In this document: positions 22,282 to 33,615 of the stretch, one piece after another
How positions within the stretch are numbered: position 1 is the first letter of the stretch
How the letters are laid out: each line of letters opens with the position of its first letter
From: Thozetella sp. PMI_491
Taxonomy: Eukaryota; Ascomycota; Sordariomycetes; Chaetosphaeriales; Chaetosphaeriaceae
Assembly: GCA_021432635.1 (NCBI GenBank)
Contig: MU270056.1
Coordinates: 1-64,000, forward strand
Length of the DNA stretch: 64,000 nucleotides
Reading direction: 5' to 3'
Position numbers and translations under genes: made by a program
The notes under the pieces: model-generated
Seen by the model: only the letters and a program-made list of their open reading frames with translations
Databases searched by the model: none
What the model was told of the DNA's origin: nothing

Positions 22282-25005
22282 TTATTGTCTGAATGCCTGC
22301 ACGATTTCATGCAGCTTATCAATCACCACGGGTACCAAGGCATTCAAGTTGTCGTCGATAATGCCGCCGAGGTGGCGGATTGCCTCGTCTTCGTTGAGCT
22401 CTTGGTGGAAACGCTCCTTGACCTTTAGCACGGCCTTGTCCGGCTCGAGCTTGATGTCGGGGATGTTGGCGTCGACCATCAAGCTGAAGAGGTTGAGGAT
22501 CAGGTTGCTATTCTTGCGTAGTGCGCTGTAGGCCAAAAAGCAGTACTGTCGAAAGTTGCGATAGTGTTCCGAATTGGAGCCACCCATGCAGTCGACCATC
22601 TCGCGCGACAACTTCATCGCCGGCGCGAATGGCTTCGGGTCGCGGCCCAGGATGAAGCCAAAGTCAGCATGGAAGAAACGACCGTCGGGAGTTAGCAGGA
22701 GGTTGTCTAGATGGCGGTCGCCGACGCCGAGGATGTAAGTGATCACGCAATAGCCAGCGACCGACTTGACAAAGGTGTCGAGAGTCTCTTTTCGCATGCC
22801 GAGGGGACCGTGAGTATCTGGGTTATTCTGTTTGAGATACGCCCCGGCTGGGTTGTTCCTGAACTTGGAAGAGATGGACTGGAACGTCGTGGAGGGGACA
22901 AACTGGGAAAGGCCGGCGCTCGTGCTGGTGGCTAGAATCTTGTACGGGGAGAGCTTAAGATCAAGGTTCTCTTTCTTCAGGAGTTCATCCATGAGGGTGA
23001 TGATCTGGATGACGAGCTGGTCCTGTCGTAGGTCGTCTCCGGTCTTGAAGATGATGGGGTATTTCTTGCCCGATGTTGTCTTGAAGGCCACCTTGATTGG
23101 ATGAAGTGACGACTTGAAGACGATGGTGTCTTCCGGAACCACGCCGGTGATGTAAACAGACGGGTCGAGAGGAAGCGGGAGGGGAGGATCGATCGTCACC
23201 AGCTCGTTTTTGGGATCTGCCAGGAAGTGCTTCACACGGTCCGTCCTCCTGGCAATCGAATCGTGCGATTCTTTGATCTCGCTCGAAATCTTGGCTAGTA
23301 TCGCCACCCATTCGGCCTGCCGGAGAAGTGTCTTGCGTTTCTCCGGCCCGTCTGGATGCTTCATGAGCTCCATCATAAAATCGTAGGCTACCTGGCCGAA
23401 GATCTTGGGGTTCTCTGGGCCCTGGTCCTGGCTAGTGTCATCGCATTCTACCATCAAGTACCAGTAGAAATAGTTGCCAAGCATGAAGTTCTCAGCCGCC
23501 CGCGAGATTAAGAACCTCGCGAGCGAAGAATCGTGGGTGGCTTCGTGGGTAGCCTGTGGCGAGATATGTTCGTACTTGAGTGCTTGCACGAGCTGCAAGA
23601 GGTAGAGCAGAAGCTCCTTATCATCGGCCTTCCGCAGACGCTGCACGGCAAAAGCCCGCACCGCTGAGTTGTCGAATGTTGGGCCAAGGAGCTCCAAGGC
23701 ATCGTCGACATCGATGTCTGTCCACTTCCCTAGGACTTGCACCGCCTGTTTAGACTCGGCGAGGTCTTGCCAATTGACCGACTTGACGAACTTGGTGAGC
23801 GCTCTCTTATCCTTGGTGAGATGGTAGCGAAACTTCCAAACGAGATCCTTCTCTTCGGTCGACAAGATATGCGTGGGAGCATACACCATGATTGAGTTCA
23901 GCTCGTCTCTGACCTTTGCGTTCGGCCTCAGGTCTTTGTCGAGGATTCCATGCCGATGCTGGCTTCGGTTAAGCCGACGATGCTTGCTCTCGGCCGGGTT
24001 GTCTCTCGCATTGATTTCCGGGTCGTATACACGAATCAGACGGCTCCCGAAGCCCCCCTCGGTCTCGTTTCCGCCGTCGATGCCGGGCCCGAACAGAACT
24101 TCCGGAGGTGGCTTCAAAATCACGTTTGACTGCGAGGCAGACATGTGGCCGGAGGCAGCCGGAGGAGGATACTCGTGGTCCGCGAAGACTACGGGGAAGT
24201 CAAACCGTGGCAGCTCGATGTTTAGCGTGTACTTGCAGAGGCTGGACTGGCCTTCCTCGTTTGCCTTGTCCTGGGGCTGATTGCTTTGCGTGGCCTGCTG
24301 CCGCTGCATCGTCTTCAGCGAGGTCCTGGCTGCTTGGAGTCCTCGCTTTTCGAAGCCACGGAAGACAAGCTGGTCCAGCCAGTCAACACGCGGTATTTCG
24401 CCCATCTCATGCTTCTTGAATAGCTTCTCCATCCGCTCTAGCTCCTCGGTGTCCTTGTCCAGCGCCATTCCATCCTCCGCCTTCCTCGGCTTGGACCGCT
24501 TCTTCTCCACCACTGAGGGTGTTGCTGTGTCATCGTTTCCGTCTGCTTTCTTGTGGCGATAGATCAAGCACTTTTGCCGTCCCTTTTGCAGCTGATTGTC
24601 TTTGTCGAACAGGGCGAGGGTGGTGCCGCCGAAGGGGACCGCGTGCCCCTGTGCATCCGGGCCGCCCGTGGGCGACAGATCCCAAATCGTGATGGCAAGG
24701 TGGGAGTTGATAGGAAGGGTTGCGTAGCTGATGGGGAGCGTGAGCCATTCGTTCCATTTCCGCTCTGCCCGGAATGCCTTGTATGCTGTCTGGACGGGCA
24801 CCGTCAACGGCTTCGAGCCGGCCCAGACCTGGACCGTGACGAAGAGATCCGAAGCGGGGCTCTGGTTCGACCCGATGTGCCGCAAGTCTGGGCGAACCTG
24901 AAGGGTAGAGAAGAGCGGCGGCACTTCATCTCCCTCCAGGTTGATAACACGGATGCAGACGGGGTGGTCCAGCGACTCGGAGCTGGCGAACGAAAAGGGC
25001 TCCAT
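22282..25005 (-). CDS. VPS34: Class III phosphatidylinositol 3-kinase Vps34
   Basis: This 907-residue lipid kinase makes phosphatidylinositol 3-phosphate on endosomes, vacuole and autophagosome precursors, together with Vps15 and Vps30/Atg6. The single exon carries an N-terminal C2 domain (roughly 15-200, ICIRVINLEGDEVPP-like start, then AYKAFRAERKWNEWLTLPI), a helical PIK domain (about 370-560) and a C-terminal kinase domain. In the kinase I see KTGDDLRQDQLVIQ, the catalytic loop GVGDRHLDNLL at about 760-770 and the activation segment HADFGFILGRDPKP near 779-792. The HADFGFILG form and the C-terminal amphipathic helix ending LHEIVQAFRQ fit class III and not class I/II or the TOR family. All key residues are present. 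It is divergent from Nse4. Confidence 0.95.
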   Translation of the reverse strand: MEPFSFASSESLDHPVCIRVINLEGDEVPPLFSTLQVRPDLRHIGSNQSPASDLFVTVQVWAGSKPLTVPVQTAYKAFRAERKWNEWLTLPISYATLPINSHLAITIWDLSPTGGPDAQGHAVPFGGTTLALFDKDNQLQKGRQKCLIYRHKKADGNDDTATPSVVEKKRSKPRKAEDGMALDKDTEELERMEKLFKKHEMGEIPRVDWLDQLVFRGFEKRGLQAARTSLKTMQRQQATQSNQPQDKANEEGQSSLCKYTLNIELPRFDFPVVFADHEYPPPAASGHMSASQSNVILKPPPEVLFGPGIDGGNETEGGFGSRLIRVYDPEINARDNPAESKHRRLNRSQHRHGILDKDLRPNAKVRDELNSIMVYAPTHILSTEEKDLVWKFRYHLTKDKRALTKFVKSVNWQDLAESKQAVQVLGKWTDIDVDDALELLGPTFDNSAVRAFAVQRLRKADDKELLLYLLQLVQALKYEHISPQATHEATHDSSLARFLISRAAENFMLGNYFYWYLMVECDDTSQDQGPENPKIFGQVAYDFMMELMKHPDGPEKRKTLLRQAEWVAILAKISSEIKESHDSIARRTDRVKHFLADPKNELVTIDPPLPLPLDPSVYITGVVPEDTIVFKSSLHPIKVAFKTTSGKKYPIIFKTGDDLRQDQLVIQIITLMDELLKKENLDLKLSPYKILATSTSAGLSQFVPSTTFQSISSKFRNNPAGAYLKQNNPDTHGPLGMRKETLDTFVKSVAGYCVITYILGVGDRHLDNLLLTPDGRFFHADFGFILGRDPKPFAPAMKLSREMVDCMGGSNSEHYRNFRQYCFLAYSALRKNSNLILNLFSLMVDANIPDIKLEPDKAVLKVKERFHQELNEDEAIRHLGGIIDDNLNALVPVVIDKLHEIVQAFRQ

Positions 25006-25584
25006 CCTGGGCCGTTGCCGCGGTCTCCCTGGCCGTCTTTCAGGTCATAACCGTCGCGTGGGACGTGGCACCGAGGGAAAGTCGGAGCGGAAGAACGAGA
25101 GCGTGGTCGCGTGGGCGCACACTTTCCCTTGGCTATGCGACGTATTATCACTGCGAATGGAACGGGAGCAAGAGGTCAAATGAGCTGGGAAGCAGTTGAC
25201 AGTCGCAGCCACACCCCACCCCACCTTACTGCCAAAGGCACATCAGCCACTCTCCAATGAAGCTATGGCAGCTGCTCACCGCCCGAGCCAGGTGCTGGCT
25301 GGAGCCTAGTCCCACGCTAGGGGAAAACAGTTGGGGGGTTGATGGTCGCACTTTACACGCTTCTGTAACTGTAACCACGAACTTCTGGCCCCACTCTATC
25401 CAGTCGCGTCTTTCCGAGGTCGAGCAGAATAATTAGACGCGCCGGTGAACCCACTAAGAGGCCATCGCATGCACACCTCCCCGCAGCAGCCTCAAAGCAC
25501 CAAGTCGTGCGCTTTGTTCATCCACCTACCGAGCTTGTCTGAATTGTCTATATGTGTTCTCTAGTAGTCTAACGTCGTCTCAAA
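25006..25584. promoter_or_regulatory. Divergent promoter region of VPS34 and NSE4
   Basis: These 579 bases separate the two divergent start codons. A short C-rich stretch (about 25210-25226) and a run of CT/TCT words just before the Nse4 start are visible. No gene is seen. Confidence 0.5.
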
Positions 25585-27010
25585 ATGTCAAGTATTGGCC
25601 CGAGTCCATCGCTGTCGCCATCTTCGGCGCCAGACAGCAGGCATGCACATCCACAGCGAAAGCGAAATGCTCAGGGTGGCGGCGAGCGCTCGGCCACCAG
25701 AAGACGAACCCAGGAACCACCGTCACAAGCCGACAACGACGACGGCGGCGATGATAACGAGAACGGCAACGGTAACGGGGGAAATGGCGACGACAGGCTC
25801 GACATCGATCTCCAGGTGTACGACCCGGACCAGACTTTGGAGGAGCGTCGGAAGGTGCAGACAGGGATGCGAAACTGGCAGCGCAGCATGCGAGAGAACC
25901 CAGACGAGTACGTAGCCGACGACTCACGGCTGCTTGAATTCCTAAAAGAGTCGACAAAGGCCCTCAGCAACGTCAGGCAGACCGGCGAGGCGGCCATCGA
26001 TGCGCGCGGCTTGGTCACTGCCGCCGACCTGTCCACAAAGAGAGTTCAGAAATTGCTGACGGGCGGCGTCGCAAACGGCATTGACGTCGACGAATTCGCT
26101 TCCAAAGTAATCACTTTTATGCTCCGCGGAGAAGGGATCGAGGACGACGAGGCCCTGGAGCTTTCGAGCACCCAGCGATGGCGCCGCCAGGGACGCGACA
26201 CGCGCGGTCGCGACGAGGACGAGGACGACGAGGACGGTGACGACATGCGCGACGAAGGAGATATGTTCAACTGGGCGCACTACGGTCGCTATGCCTGCAT
26301 CCCTAGCATCCGGCGCCCGGCGCTCAGCGGTTTCCTCCTAGGACCGCTCTCGGTATCTAAGAAAACCCGCAAAATCGCAGCGAGATCGGCGCCCTTGCGT
26401 ATCGATAACCTTGAGGAAGTCCGGCCCGAGATCCTCGACGTGAACAAGTTAAAGAGGGACAAGGAGGACGACTTAGTCACGACAGCCCGTCATATCCACC
26501 GGCTGCTGAAGGCCCTTCAGGAGGAAGCCCAAGAGTCGGCCGAAAAGGACATCGACGAGATCGAACAGCACCGCGAGCTCGACGAACAGGAAATGGATGC
26601 GATCATGGAGAAATATGCGCTTCGGAACACCGGGGGCATCGACCTCATCAAGTTTGTCGTGAACCCTCACTCGTTCGGCCAGACGGTCGAGAATATATTC
26701 TACGTTAGCTTCCTCATCCGCGAGGGAACTGCCAAGCTCGAATACGATAAGCATGGACTTCCCACTCTCGGTATGATCATCCTGCCCCCTTGGAAGTGCC
26801 CAAACTGACCACGAGGCAGCACCGCAAGATGTAGAGAAGGACCCGAATGTCAAGCCAGACCGGAGCGTGAAGAGAAACCAAGCTTTCATGTCTATAGATA
26901 TGAGGACGTGGAAGGATATGATTCAGGCATTCAACATTACGGAGCCGCTAATACCCCACCGGCAGGAGCAGGCACAGCACGGTATAAGCGCCGGCCAGTG
27001 GTATTCCTGA
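25585..27010 (+). CDS. Smc5/6 complex kleisin subunit Nse4
   Basis: The product is the non-SMC element that bridges Smc5 and Smc6 heads in the DNA-repair complex, acting in the nucleus. Exon 1 is 25585-26770, followed by a 49-base intron (26771-26819) with a CTGAC branch site, then 26820-27010; together 458 residues. Reading through the intron would remove the C-terminal domain. The first 75 residues are disordered and acidic. An N-terminal Nse4 helical region follows (NWQRSMRENPDEYVADDSR, about 93-111), then FNWAHYGRYACIPSIRRP near 232-249 and an acidic linker. The C-terminal winged-helix Nse4_C domain includes the diagnostic FVVNPHSFGQTVENIFYVSF (about 356-375) and ends with MSIDMRTWKDMIQAFNITEP from exon 2. 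Family assignment is firm. Confidence 0.93.
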
Positions 27011-27719
27011 TGCTGGCCCAGCTCCTTCGTCGTATCGCACGGGTTTATTCCGGATTTCGAGTGTACAGTCGGGTTCTACAGGGTGGGATGGGAATATAGA
27101 GATACCCTTTCATGCGAGTTGTTCAATCGATAACTGCTGGACCAACGCCCGAGGCTTTTGAGAGATGTCCACAAGCCCCCCTCCTGAGCTCTACTAGCAC
27201 GAGGCCAGTTTTTTGGTGAAATTTACTTGCCTCACCGCCTGTCATCGTATTTCATTGTTACCCATTCCTTGGGGGAGAAACCGCGCTAAGCCAACAGGCG
27301 TGTAGTATCCTGTTGCTAACTGAAGCAATGCACCTCTTTAAAGAAGACAGGATAGGGGTTCGCAAACGGAATCCAGTCGCCCCCTTGGCGACTCTGCATT
27401 CCAAGAACCCCAAAAGAGCTCTTTGGAGGTTGCAGACTCCCGGCGCCATTTGCTTATTTGCCCCCTGACACAGGGGTCGGTTGTTTCCGGTGCGGAGCTG
27501 TTCTCTTTGTCCCAATGGCCATTTTCGCTTCTTTGATATGCTGTAAGACCCTTGGAAGTCTCCTTAGAAGCATTCTGGACAGTCGTGTCTTGAACTCCCA
27601 TAAGATAGTTTCTGGCAGACAGCAAGCTTGGCATCGTTGCATCAAACTCAACACTCCCACCCTTCTCACTCCTCGATCCTTCTGTCTATCAGGAAACAGC
27701 CGCCTTCAACGTTCTCGCT
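27011..27719. other. Intergenic region
   Basis: This holds the 3' flank of Nse4 and the promoter of the coiled-coil gene. It is less GC-rich than the coding DNA. No supported gene is seen. Confidence 0.5.
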
Positions 27720-30700
27720 ATGTCTGAGCAACACACTGACAGTAGTGGCGAGCATGAGCCCGCCCAGGAACCCTCGCCTCCTTCAGCCAGCGCCGAGAAC
27801 GCGGCCTCTGCTTTCGAAGCAACTGGCAGCTATGAAGGCGCAGCCCAGAGTCAGCGGCGTGCAATGCGCCACAGGAACTCATCCCGCGGAGTAGCATCTC
27901 CTACCACCTCGGAACCGGGCGACCAAGGCAGCGTTGGTTTCAGTTCTAGGCGCTCTCCACTTGAGCCTGGCCCCCAGCCCCAACATGATGGAGGTCTCAG
28001 GCCAAGGCAGGCCGGTACACCCCTTATTATCACCACCCGCTTTGCCCCTATCAATGACGACCTCAACACTCCGAGAACAGCCAATTTGGTCGAGGTGCCC
28101 GAGAGGGATGCCGTCGAGGCATTACTGTTGAACCTCGCTAATTTGACACTCAGCGAAGAGTCACCAGAACGCCTGAAAGAGGTGATAGAAGGAACGTTGG
28201 GGCCGGCGCTCGTCACACTCCGAGAATATTTGGACTCCTATGCGGCCCGTCAAGAACAAGAGGCAAGGAGATTCAGTAGTGTACGAGAACAGCTCCTTGC
28301 GGCACTAGATGGCCAGGAAGCACTCCAAGCCCAAAAGCAGGCGCTGGAGAACGACGCCAAAGCCATGAAACGAGAGCACGATCTCGCGGTGACCCATCTA
28401 GAGCAGAGAGCCCTGGAAGCTGAGGTCAAAGTCTTGAAGCTTACTGAAGATCTGAACAAAGTGGCAGGTCAGCAGGTTGCCGCGGAAGCGAAACTTGAGG
28501 AAGTGAAGAGTACCGAAGCATCTCTAGGCAAGCAGGTGGAGCAATTGCGAAACGAGGCCTCTAAGGCGCGATACGACAAAGAGCACATCGAGAAAAGGGA
28601 GACGGATCTTGAAAAGAAGTTCGATCTCTCTAACAAGCAACACGAAGATGTGGTGAATGGGTTTACGCGGAGAATCGCTGAACTCGAGGAAGAGATAGCC
28701 AGCATGGCAGTGTGGACTAACGAGCAAACTCAGACCCTCGAAAAAGCCGTCGAGGATTACAACAAAATGGTGAGCGACTATGAAACTGTCAACGATGAAT
28801 ACCAGGGACTCCAACGCGACTTTCAGGAAATGGTCAACGCGCGCAATGCGGCTTTGAACGACGCCCGTGACGCCAAATCCCGGGCCAAGGAGCTGAAAAA
28901 GCAGCTCGATACCTCCATGACGCACGGTGGTCCTCCGGAGGACAAGGAAGCCGCTGGGAGTTCCAAGCAGGTCCAAGACGTGGCCGAAGCTCACAGCAAG
29001 GTTAAAGCTCTCGAAGAACAAATACAGGCGCTACAAGAATCTCATCTCAAGGACGTCAAGCGCCTAGAGACACACGTCATTGTCGCAAAGGAGATCGGCG
29101 AGAGACACCTCGCGTATTGGAAAAGGCTGGTCAAGGTTGAAAGAGCCCGGGCTGACCCGCCCCCCAAGGAGTTCAAGACAGCTGCTCAGGAATGGAAGGA
29201 GGAAAGGGCAGCAGCCATGAAGATGTTGGGCATCGCCGATCTGGATCAGAAGAAGAAGGAGCTTCAGGCACAGATCCTTGACTTGGAAACGAAAGTGCAA
29301 GCCCAGGTAACCCAGCCATCCTCCTCGACGCAGGCCGAGAACTCGAACGCCAAACTCAAGGCCGTCGAGAAAACCCTCCGAAAGAGCCAGGATGAGCTTG
29401 CGGAGACGACACGCAGGCGCGACGAGCTCTACGAAGACTTTCTGGAGGCTGAAAGGGCGAAGAATGAAGCCCAAGCTAGCAATGAGGAGCTGCAGGAACA
29501 GGTAACGGAAGCGACGACAAAGGCTCGGTCTAATGCCGACTCGGTCAGCAAGCTCGAGAAACAACTAGACCAGGTACTCAAAGAGCTAGCCAAGAGCGAA
29601 AAGGACCGAGTAGCGTCCGGGGAAACGCTCGTGAGGTACCAGAAGCGGTCGAAGGATCTCGAACAGAAGGTTCAGGAAGACGCTCAGATGAATATCCTCA
29701 CCAGGAAAGAACAGAAAAAGTACGAAAATATGATCTCCAAGCATGACGAATACTTGAAGGAGCAGATGAGAGACATCGAGTACGAACGCCAACAGCTCCG
29801 TGAAAGCCACAGCATGAACGTCAAAAATGCCAAGGACCTGCGTGGCCGAAGAGCAGAGCTAGAGGAGCGTAGCAATGAGCTCGAGAAAGCCAAGCAGGAG
29901 CTTTCGGATCGGCAAGTAGCTCTGCAGCAGCAGCACCAGCAGGAGTCCGAGTCGGCGCTCAAGAAGGCTAAAGAGGATTTCGACAGCAAACTCAAGGGGG
30001 AGAAACACGACTTTGATGCGAAGCTCGTGCAGCGGCAGGTCGACTTTGATGCCGAGCTCAAGCAGAGGCAGGATGACTACGATGCCCAGTCGGCACAGTT
30101 GCAGGAGCAGCTCAGACTCCACCGTCAGCGGGAGCAAGAGCTGAGGGACCATGAGCAAAGGCTTACCGAACGCGAGGCCGAGCTTCAGCAGCGGGAGGCC
30201 CGCATCGGCCTGGGACAAGAGGTGATAAGAGAGATGCGTGGCTTCATTCGGCGGCTGGAGAGGCGCGTAGAGAATAAGGAAGGCAGACACCTCGGCTCGC
30301 GGTTGTGTATCTGCACGCTCTTTGGCAGGGCTCCGGGGCAATCTCCAGAGAGTACCAGAGACGGGGAGGAAGGGGAGGGCGACGACGATAGCGACAACGA
30401 CCACGATGATGCTAACGACACCGCCGGCCGTATCCATGCCCACGGCGATCTCCCCCTACACTACCCGACCTGCCAGCTCGCCACAGCGCTGCTGTGGTAT
30501 GCATGCCTCCTAGTAATGCCCTTCACAATGCCGTGGCGGCCGCTGCTCATATTCTTCCACCTCTGCGGATGGACGCCCATCTACGTCCTCCGTCTCTTGG
30601 CTTACTTCTTCCGGGTCGGGGCCGCTAAGGCGTACGACCGCATCCGCCAGCGAGATCCACGCCCAGATCCCCCGAAGCCGGCGATGGTGGAGATTTCCGC

Positions 30701-30965
30701 GGAGGACATCATGAGCAGCCTTCTCTGGCTATCAATTGTGTTTGTTGCCATGGTTTCGGCCGCACTCTGGATGGAGCGCAGCATCTGGCTATTTGACAAC
30801 GGGTTCCGCGTCCCGTACGCGCGGGAGCTGGCCTACCGGTTCCCGGAGAGAGGCTGGGGGGTAGGGTCGGCAGACTTTCGGCTGCTGTACCAGCCCTTTA
30901 TCGACTACTTGTCCAACGGCAATCTCATAGCCCTGTTCCACCAACTTTCCATGTCTACGAGCTAA
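27720..30965 (+). CDS. Large coiled-coil protein with C-terminal membrane segments, function unknown
   Basis: A 1081-residue single exon opens at ATG 27720. The first 120 residues are Ser/Pro-rich and disordered. Residues of about 140-880 form almost continuous heptad sequence rich in Glu, Lys, Gln and Leu, with several short breaks. Within it near 755-800 lies a repeated DFDSKLK / DFDAKLVQRQVDFDAELKQRQ motif. After an acidic linker, three hydrophobic stretches suggest membrane segments: about 920-938 (LLWYACLLVMPF), 940-966 (PLLIFFHLCGWTPIYVLRLLAYFF) and 1000-1018 (SLLWLSIVFVAMVSAALW). The tail is short. This is the layout of a tail-anchored tether or golgin-like scaffold with a long cytosolic rod. 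I do not recognise the family, and the tether idea is inference from architecture only. Confidence 0.85.
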   Translation: MSEQHTDSSGEHEPAQEPSPPSASAENAASAFEATGSYEGAAQSQRRAMRHRNSSRGVASPTTSEPGDQGSVGFSSRRSPLEPGPQPQHDGGLRPRQAGTPLIITTRFAPINDDLNTPRTANLVEVPERDAVEALLLNLANLTLSEESPERLKEVIEGTLGPALVTLREYLDSYAARQEQEARRFSSVREQLLAALDGQEALQAQKQALENDAKAMKREHDLAVTHLEQRALEAEVKVLKLTEDLNKVAGQQVAAEAKLEEVKSTEASLGKQVEQLRNEASKARYDKEHIEKRETDLEKKFDLSNKQHEDVVNGFTRRIAELEEEIASMAVWTNEQTQTLEKAVEDYNKMVSDYETVNDEYQGLQRDFQEMVNARNAALNDARDAKSRAKELKKQLDTSMTHGGPPEDKEAAGSSKQVQDVAEAHSKVKALEEQIQALQESHLKDVKRLETHVIVAKEIGERHLAYWKRLVKVERARADPPPKEFKTAAQEWKEERAAAMKMLGIADLDQKKKELQAQILDLETKVQAQVTQPSSSTQAENSNAKLKAVEKTLRKSQDELAETTRRRDELYEDFLEAERAKNEAQASNEELQEQVTEATTKARSNADSVSKLEKQLDQVLKELAKSEKDRVASGETLVRYQKRSKDLEQKVQEDAQMNILTRKEQKKYENMISKHDEYLKEQMRDIEYERQQLRESHSMNVKNAKDLRGRRAELEERSNELEKAKQELSDRQVALQQQHQQESESALKKAKEDFDSKLKGEKHDFDAKLVQRQVDFDAELKQRQDDYDAQSAQLQEQLRLHRQREQELRDHEQRLTEREAELQQREARIGLGQEVIREMRGFIRRLERRVENKEGRHLGSRLCICTLFGRAPGQSPESTRDGEEGEGDDDSDNDHDDANDTAGRIHAHGDLPLHYPTCQLATALLWYACLLVMPFTMPWRPLLIFFHLCGWTPIYVLRLLAYFFRVGAAKAYDRIRQRDPRPDPPKPAMVEISAEDIMSSLLWLSIVFVAMVSAALWMERSIWLFDNGFRVPYARELAYRFPERGWGVGSADFRLLYQPFIDYLSNGNLIALFHQLSMSTS

Positions 30966-32722
30966 TGTTGGGTGTGTGCGCCAGATGGGAAGGGGGTTTG
31001 TTTACTTTTGTGGGGTTGCTTTGTGGCGCCAAGACAAGGTAGTAAAGGGGGAAGGCATGAGGACTTTTGAGTTTGGGTGCAGGTAGAGGAATGAATTGGA
31101 AGAGGGGAGGAGGTATGGGCGTCTCTGCGTCGGGGTCCGCGCTTGTACGCCTTGCGAATTTGTAACAGTGCTTCTTTTCCTTCTCTTCCCCTTATTTCTC
31201 GTGCGTTCTCCGCAAGCTTTGATGGGAAGGCGCGAAGGTGGAAAGCCATACGCGTCGCTTGGTATTTCCCAATGTGGGTGCAGTCTCCTCTTCAAACCTC
31301 GGACGAACGATGGTGATGGGTCAACGCCTGAGTCAGCGCCGGCATAGATATTTGGAATTTAGTGTGCGATTGGAGAGCCTAAGAAGCCACCACAGCACTA
31401 GGTGCTGGGCGCGCGCAGCGTATTGCGCCACTGCAGGATGGCTACCCTGCTTGGGGCAAGCCCGGAGAGCAGCCTCGGCCCCATCCGACCGCCGTGCCCC
31501 GCTTCCTTTGCCATTCCCACTCGTTCGGAGTCAAGGCGCTACTGTGTAGAAGGCCGTTTTCTCGAAACAAAATTTTGGCGAACCCGCTGCAAAAGGGCAG
31601 CCAATACCTCGTCGCTCCAGACGCTTGGACCGAGACATGCGCAAACACACGCAGGCATGGTTCATTGGCACTGGTGGCTTAGGCTGTCAAGGTCGCATGC
31701 CTACAGGATCGTCGTCAAGAAACAAAGCGGGCCTGCGCAAGGACGTGTGGCAGAGCCAAACGGCCATGATGATGTCATGGACTGGCTGTAGCTGGCATCG
31801 CGCGTATTCGGTGCGCTGTTGCGACTATCTTCTAGAAGCACAGTAGCTGCCTAGGCAATCACGGTACATATTTCCCCTTAGGTAGCTGCGTGATTCTTAT
31901 CATTCCAAATATCCAAATAGCGAAATAGCGCCCAACACCTGACTGTGCTGCACCGCTGGACGGTCCGGACCATACACAGGCACGGGGAGCCCTGCAGCCT
32001 GTACGCGAGTCGACATATTGGGGACTGGAACTGCGGTGCCGTCCGATGCTTTACACTTTTTGCTTATCAAGCGCAGCCCAAGATGCACCACACCACACAC
32101 ACCCACCGAATACCCCCCCCCGGCCCGTTTGTTAGTCGGTTCTTTTCGCTCCAATTCGGTGCGAGCGGGGATTTGGTTCTGTCCGCCCCGTGCTAAGTGG
32201 CCCCTACCCGCCGAGGGGGCGTCAGGAAAAGGCATGCCGAGGGTTACCACCCTCCTGAAGCTCCTTGCGGCCCCAGCCGTCAACGTCAAGACTCCGAGGC
32301 GCCGCCGGGCCCGCGGTCCTCCATTTTCCTATTTCAAGCCTTCGATGCCCTGCCACATTCCCATTCCCAAGCCGCCTTCATTCCCCCGGACCTCCGGCAC
32401 ACTCGAGCAGATTCACAGTCGTCGACCTTTCTCTAAGCAGAGGCACGTCCTTATCGCGATTGAAACACCTTTGAAACCTCCCGCCTTCTGGCAGCGCAGC
32501 AACCGGTCACAGCCGCAACTGCGCATCCCGCGAGCACTTCATAGCGCCTCCCGGGCTCGGCTCTCTTATACGTATATCAAGACCTCCTCGCAAGCTTCGT
32601 CACCCGGTTCTCGCCGGTGGAGAACACGTACCGCCGGCTTCCCCCTCGCAGGCCCGACTGTAGTAGCAACAGCTCCCAGCAGCATCAGTAGCATCAGCAG
32701 CACCAGCACGACCACCACCACC
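30966..32722. other. Intergenic region, with in-frame open sequence before the next gene
   Basis: No independent gene is supported. From about 32.2 kb the frame of the DUF4336 gene is open upstream of its chosen start, with an in-frame ATG at 32234. That part is Arg/Ser/Pro-rich and poor in acidic residues. Confidence 0.45.
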
Positions 32723-33615
32723 ATGTCGTCAAAACTCATCCCCGCAAATCCATCTGAGACGATGGTCATTCGGAACGTCACCCCGAATGTCGTGACCCTT
32801 TCGGTCCCGTTCCTCCGGTTCGGCCGCCTGCCCATTGGTGGCCGTGGGACAATTGGTGAGACATTCCCCATAACTTTAATGCGCAAAGCCGTTCCAACGT
32901 CGAAACTAACGCCCCGCCTGTAGTTAAACTCACGTCTGGCGCTCTGGCCGTGTTTTCGCCCGTGGCCCTCACGCCTGAGGTCAAGGCCAAGGTGCGCGAG
33001 ATGGGCGGCAGCGTAGCGTATTTGGTGGCGCTTGACATCGAGCATCACATCTTCTTGTCTGAGTGGGCGACCGAGTACCCGGGCGCCAAGCTGATTGGCC
33101 CGGAAGGTCTTCCCGAGAAGCGACTCAAGATGACGGATGACAAGATCGGGAAGGAGCCCTTCGCCGTTGTCTTCGAGGGCAAGACCAAGCGTGAGATCAA
33201 GATCAGCGCCGAGTTCGACCGCGACTTCGAGTACGAGTACGTCGACTCACACCCCAACAAGGAGATCGTCTTTTTCTACAAGCCCGACCGTGTGTTGATC
33301 GAGGCCGACCTTCTGTTCAACCTGCCCGCCAAGGAGCAGTACTCGCGGGTGCCCGACGCCGAGAAGCCCAAGATGGGCGCCCTCGGCAACTTCTTCGCCA
33401 GCCTGCAGACCACCCAGGGCGAGGCCAAGGGTGCCAAGCGCTTCATGTGGTACGTCATGAGCCGGGGCAACAGGGCTGGGTGGAACGAGAGCATGAAGAG
33501 GATCGATACCTGGGACTTTGTCACCTTGATCCCTTGCCACGGCGAAACCCTCGAAGGCAACGGAAAGGAAGCGTTCGAGAAGATTTTTGAGTGGCATCTG
33601 AAGGCCGAGAAATGA
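32723..33615 (+). CDS. DUF4336-type conserved protein
   Basis: A 274-residue product is made from exons 32723-32855 and 32924-33615, joined across a 68-base intron. The junction restores GRGTIVKLTSGALAVFSPVA. The sequence fits the DUF4336 family, proteins with a metallo-hydrolase-like fold seen in fungi and bacteria. I see the opening V-x-F-P-F-x-R-F-G-R-L-x-I-G-G-R segment, a VALDIEHHIFLSEW stretch around residues 78-91, ANLLFNLPA-like DLLFNLPAKEQYS near 171-183, and the closing LIPCHGETLEGNGKEAF. The biochemical role is unknown. I chose ATG 32723 because it has a CACCACC context and begins at the family's usual N terminus. An in-frame ATG at 32234 would add 163 residues. Confidence 0.85.
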
